From assembly GCA_963713445.1 (NCBI GenBank), contig CAVQMB010000042.1, positions 35,279-99,278 on the forward strand: DNA of 64,000 bases, written 5' to 3'. This DNA is from CAVQMB01 sp963713445. Its GTDB lineage: Bacteria; Pseudomonadota; Gammaproteobacteria; Competibacterales; Competibacteraceae. A program made the position numbers and the translations under genes. Below, piece by piece: positions 63,277-64,000 of this stretch (the first letter of the stretch is position 1; each line of letters starts with the position of its first letter). Below the pieces are notes generated by a model. That model saw nothing but the letters and a program-made list of their open reading frames with translations. It ran no database searches and had not been told where the DNA came from.

Positions 63277-63735
63277 CTAACGCCTTATACCCGCCACGGG
63301 GCTGCCGCTTAACCCCGGAACGGCGCGCAGAACGACGCACGCCCAGCCGGCGGTGAGCGCGGCGATGTGGTCTTCCAGGATCTGCAGGATCTCGTCTTCC
63401 TCCTGCGGGCCGACGCCCAGGAACGGGCGCGGCGGCAGGCCGGGTGGACGACTTTCTGTACCGGATGTTTGGCGCCGGGCCAGAACAGCGCCTGCTTGTT
63501 GCGCGGCAGGATGACGTAAGGACCGTGGGTGCCTTGCTGCTGCCACTCGGCATAGACGACGTTGGTGCCGGCCTCGGCGAAGTCGGGGCCGAAGTTCGGA
63601 TGAATGGAACCGGCCAGGCGGCCGGTGTCCTGCAGCGCCTGTCCGGTGCGCGACTTCAATGCTGGCCACGGAGCGCCGGTGGCCGGGTCGGCCTGCTCGG
63701 CGAAGGCGACCTCGTCGTCCAGGTGGACGTCAGAT
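63277..63735 (-). pseudogene. Remnant of Mu-like phage virion morphogenesis (gpG) gene
   Basis: Minus frames give VHLDDEVAFAEQADPATGAP, WPALKSRTGQALQDTGRLAG, then AGTNVVYAEWQQQGTHGPYV and LPRNKQALFWPGAKHPVQKV, the pattern of Mu gpG-like tail completion proteins. After ~63443 the frame shifts to PRPFLGVGPQEEDEILQILE and DHIAALTAGW. The N-terminus is missing at ~63735, where a CAGT-rich repeat begins. It shares orientation and order with the gpI remnant, so one prophage relic is split by the cassettes. Confidence 0.7.
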
Positions 63736-63742
63736 GGAGATC

Positions 63743-63826
63743 GGTTTTCAGTACTCAGTTGTCAGTCGTCAGTCGTCAGTTCTCAGTCAAGAGCTGTTTA
63801 ACTGAATACTGATGACCGAAAACTGG
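63743..63826. repeat. CAGT-rich imperfect inverted repeat
   Basis: Runs such as CAGTACTCAGTTGTCAGTCG on the left and ACTGAATACTGATGACCGAA on the right are imperfect complements. Similar CAGT/ACTG-rich elements occur as dispersed non-coding repeats in many bacteria. It marks the right border of the phage remnant next to pta. Confidence 0.6.
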
Positions 63827-63850
63827 ATACTCATCACGCTGAGCGTGAGC

Positions 63851-64000
63851 TCAGCCGCCGGTGGGTTCGGCCTGGCTCAGGGCGATGACGCTGGCGGCGA
63901 CGATGTCGGCCGCGCTGGCGCCGCGCGAGAGATCGCTGACCGGGCGGGCGAAGCCCTGCAGCACCGGGCCGATGGCCTGGGCGCGAGCAGAGCAAATGGT
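63851..64000 (-). CDS. pta: Phosphate acetyltransferase, C-terminal fragment (cut by right edge)
   Basis: Only the last ~49 residues are in the window. QAIGPVLQGFARPVSDLSRG and ADIVAASVIALSQAEPTGG match the C-terminus of Pta, where the iGPxLQG and PVxDLSRG segments are conserved. Pta converts acetyl-CoA and phosphate to acetyl phosphate. The 5' part lies beyond the right edge. Confidence 0.85.
   Translation of the reverse strand, partial: TICSARAQAIGPVLQGFARPVSDLSRGASAADIVAASVIALSQAEPTGG

Overview
The window is a high-GC gammaproteobacterial chromosome segment. Supporting signs are the intact tRNA-fMet-rimP-nusA-infB-rbfA-truB-rpsO-pnp order, the 4.5S RNA-dnaX-ybaB-recR block, hslVU next to ubiEJB, and FadL/VolA-like outer membrane lipid genes. 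SoxYZB suggests use of reduced sulfur, and DoeA/DoeB-like genes plus a TRAP transporter suggest use of ectoine-type compatible solutes. A halotolerant sulfur-oxidising lineage is therefore plausible, but no gene here fixes the genus.

Layout. 1-8066 (mostly minus): ubiB (cut by the left edge), ubiJ, ubiE, a DUF971 protein, hslU, hslV, polA and a secreted fasciclin protein. 8361-11183 (plus): a solitary form II CoxL-like molybdenum hydroxylase subunit and a lipoprotein. 11264-18745 (minus): lpdA, sucB, sucA (2-oxoglutarate dehydrogenase) and ettA. 18818-23866 (minus): VolA-like lipase, FadL, YciA thioesterase and DoeA-like hydrolase. 24034-26879 (minus): a broken surface protein with an IPTL-CTERM-like tail. 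27311-36097 (minus): one close-packed run of moxR, DUF58, DUF4381, batA, batB/C, batD, a glutathionyl-hydroquinone reductase and doeB. 36213-39641: TRAP transporter genes with dctM inverted relative to dctP and dctQ, plus a DUF442 phosphatase behind an AT-rich operator-like palindrome. 39743-48620 (plus): the metY-rimP-nusA-infB-rbfA-truB-rpsO-pnp operon. 48680-54189 (plus): tRNA-Ser, 4.5S RNA, dnaX, ybaB, recR, a HIT protein, argG, a HEACH-motif protein and a VOC protein. 54234-56790 (plus): soxY, soxZ, soxB.

The most striking region is 56893-61794, a complete diversity-generating retroelement (DGR). It has an Avd accessory gene, a template repeat (TR, 59248-59349), a reverse transcriptase, and three secreted DUF1566 lectin-fold proteins. 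Two of these carry variable repeats (58552-58653 and 61390-61491) that differ from the TR almost only at TR adenines (17 of 18 and 16 of 17 changes). The third protein has an older, shorter, diverged copy. The RT has a ~100-residue C-terminal extension resembling MutS domain I. One target carries its variable repeat in mid-protein, followed by a further domain and an IPTL-CTERM surface-sorting tail.

To the right of the DGR are remnants of a Mu-like prophage (gpI and gpG homologues). Between them are two integron-type cassettes with attC sites, carrying an XRE antitoxin with a toxin fragment, and hicBA. The window ends in the C-terminus of a phosphate acetyltransferase.

Quality caveat: many conserved genes (coxL-like, sucA, moxR, dctM, infB, pnp, argG, the surface protein) carry single-base indels. 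Essential genes are among them, so most of these are probably sequence errors rather than real gene loss.
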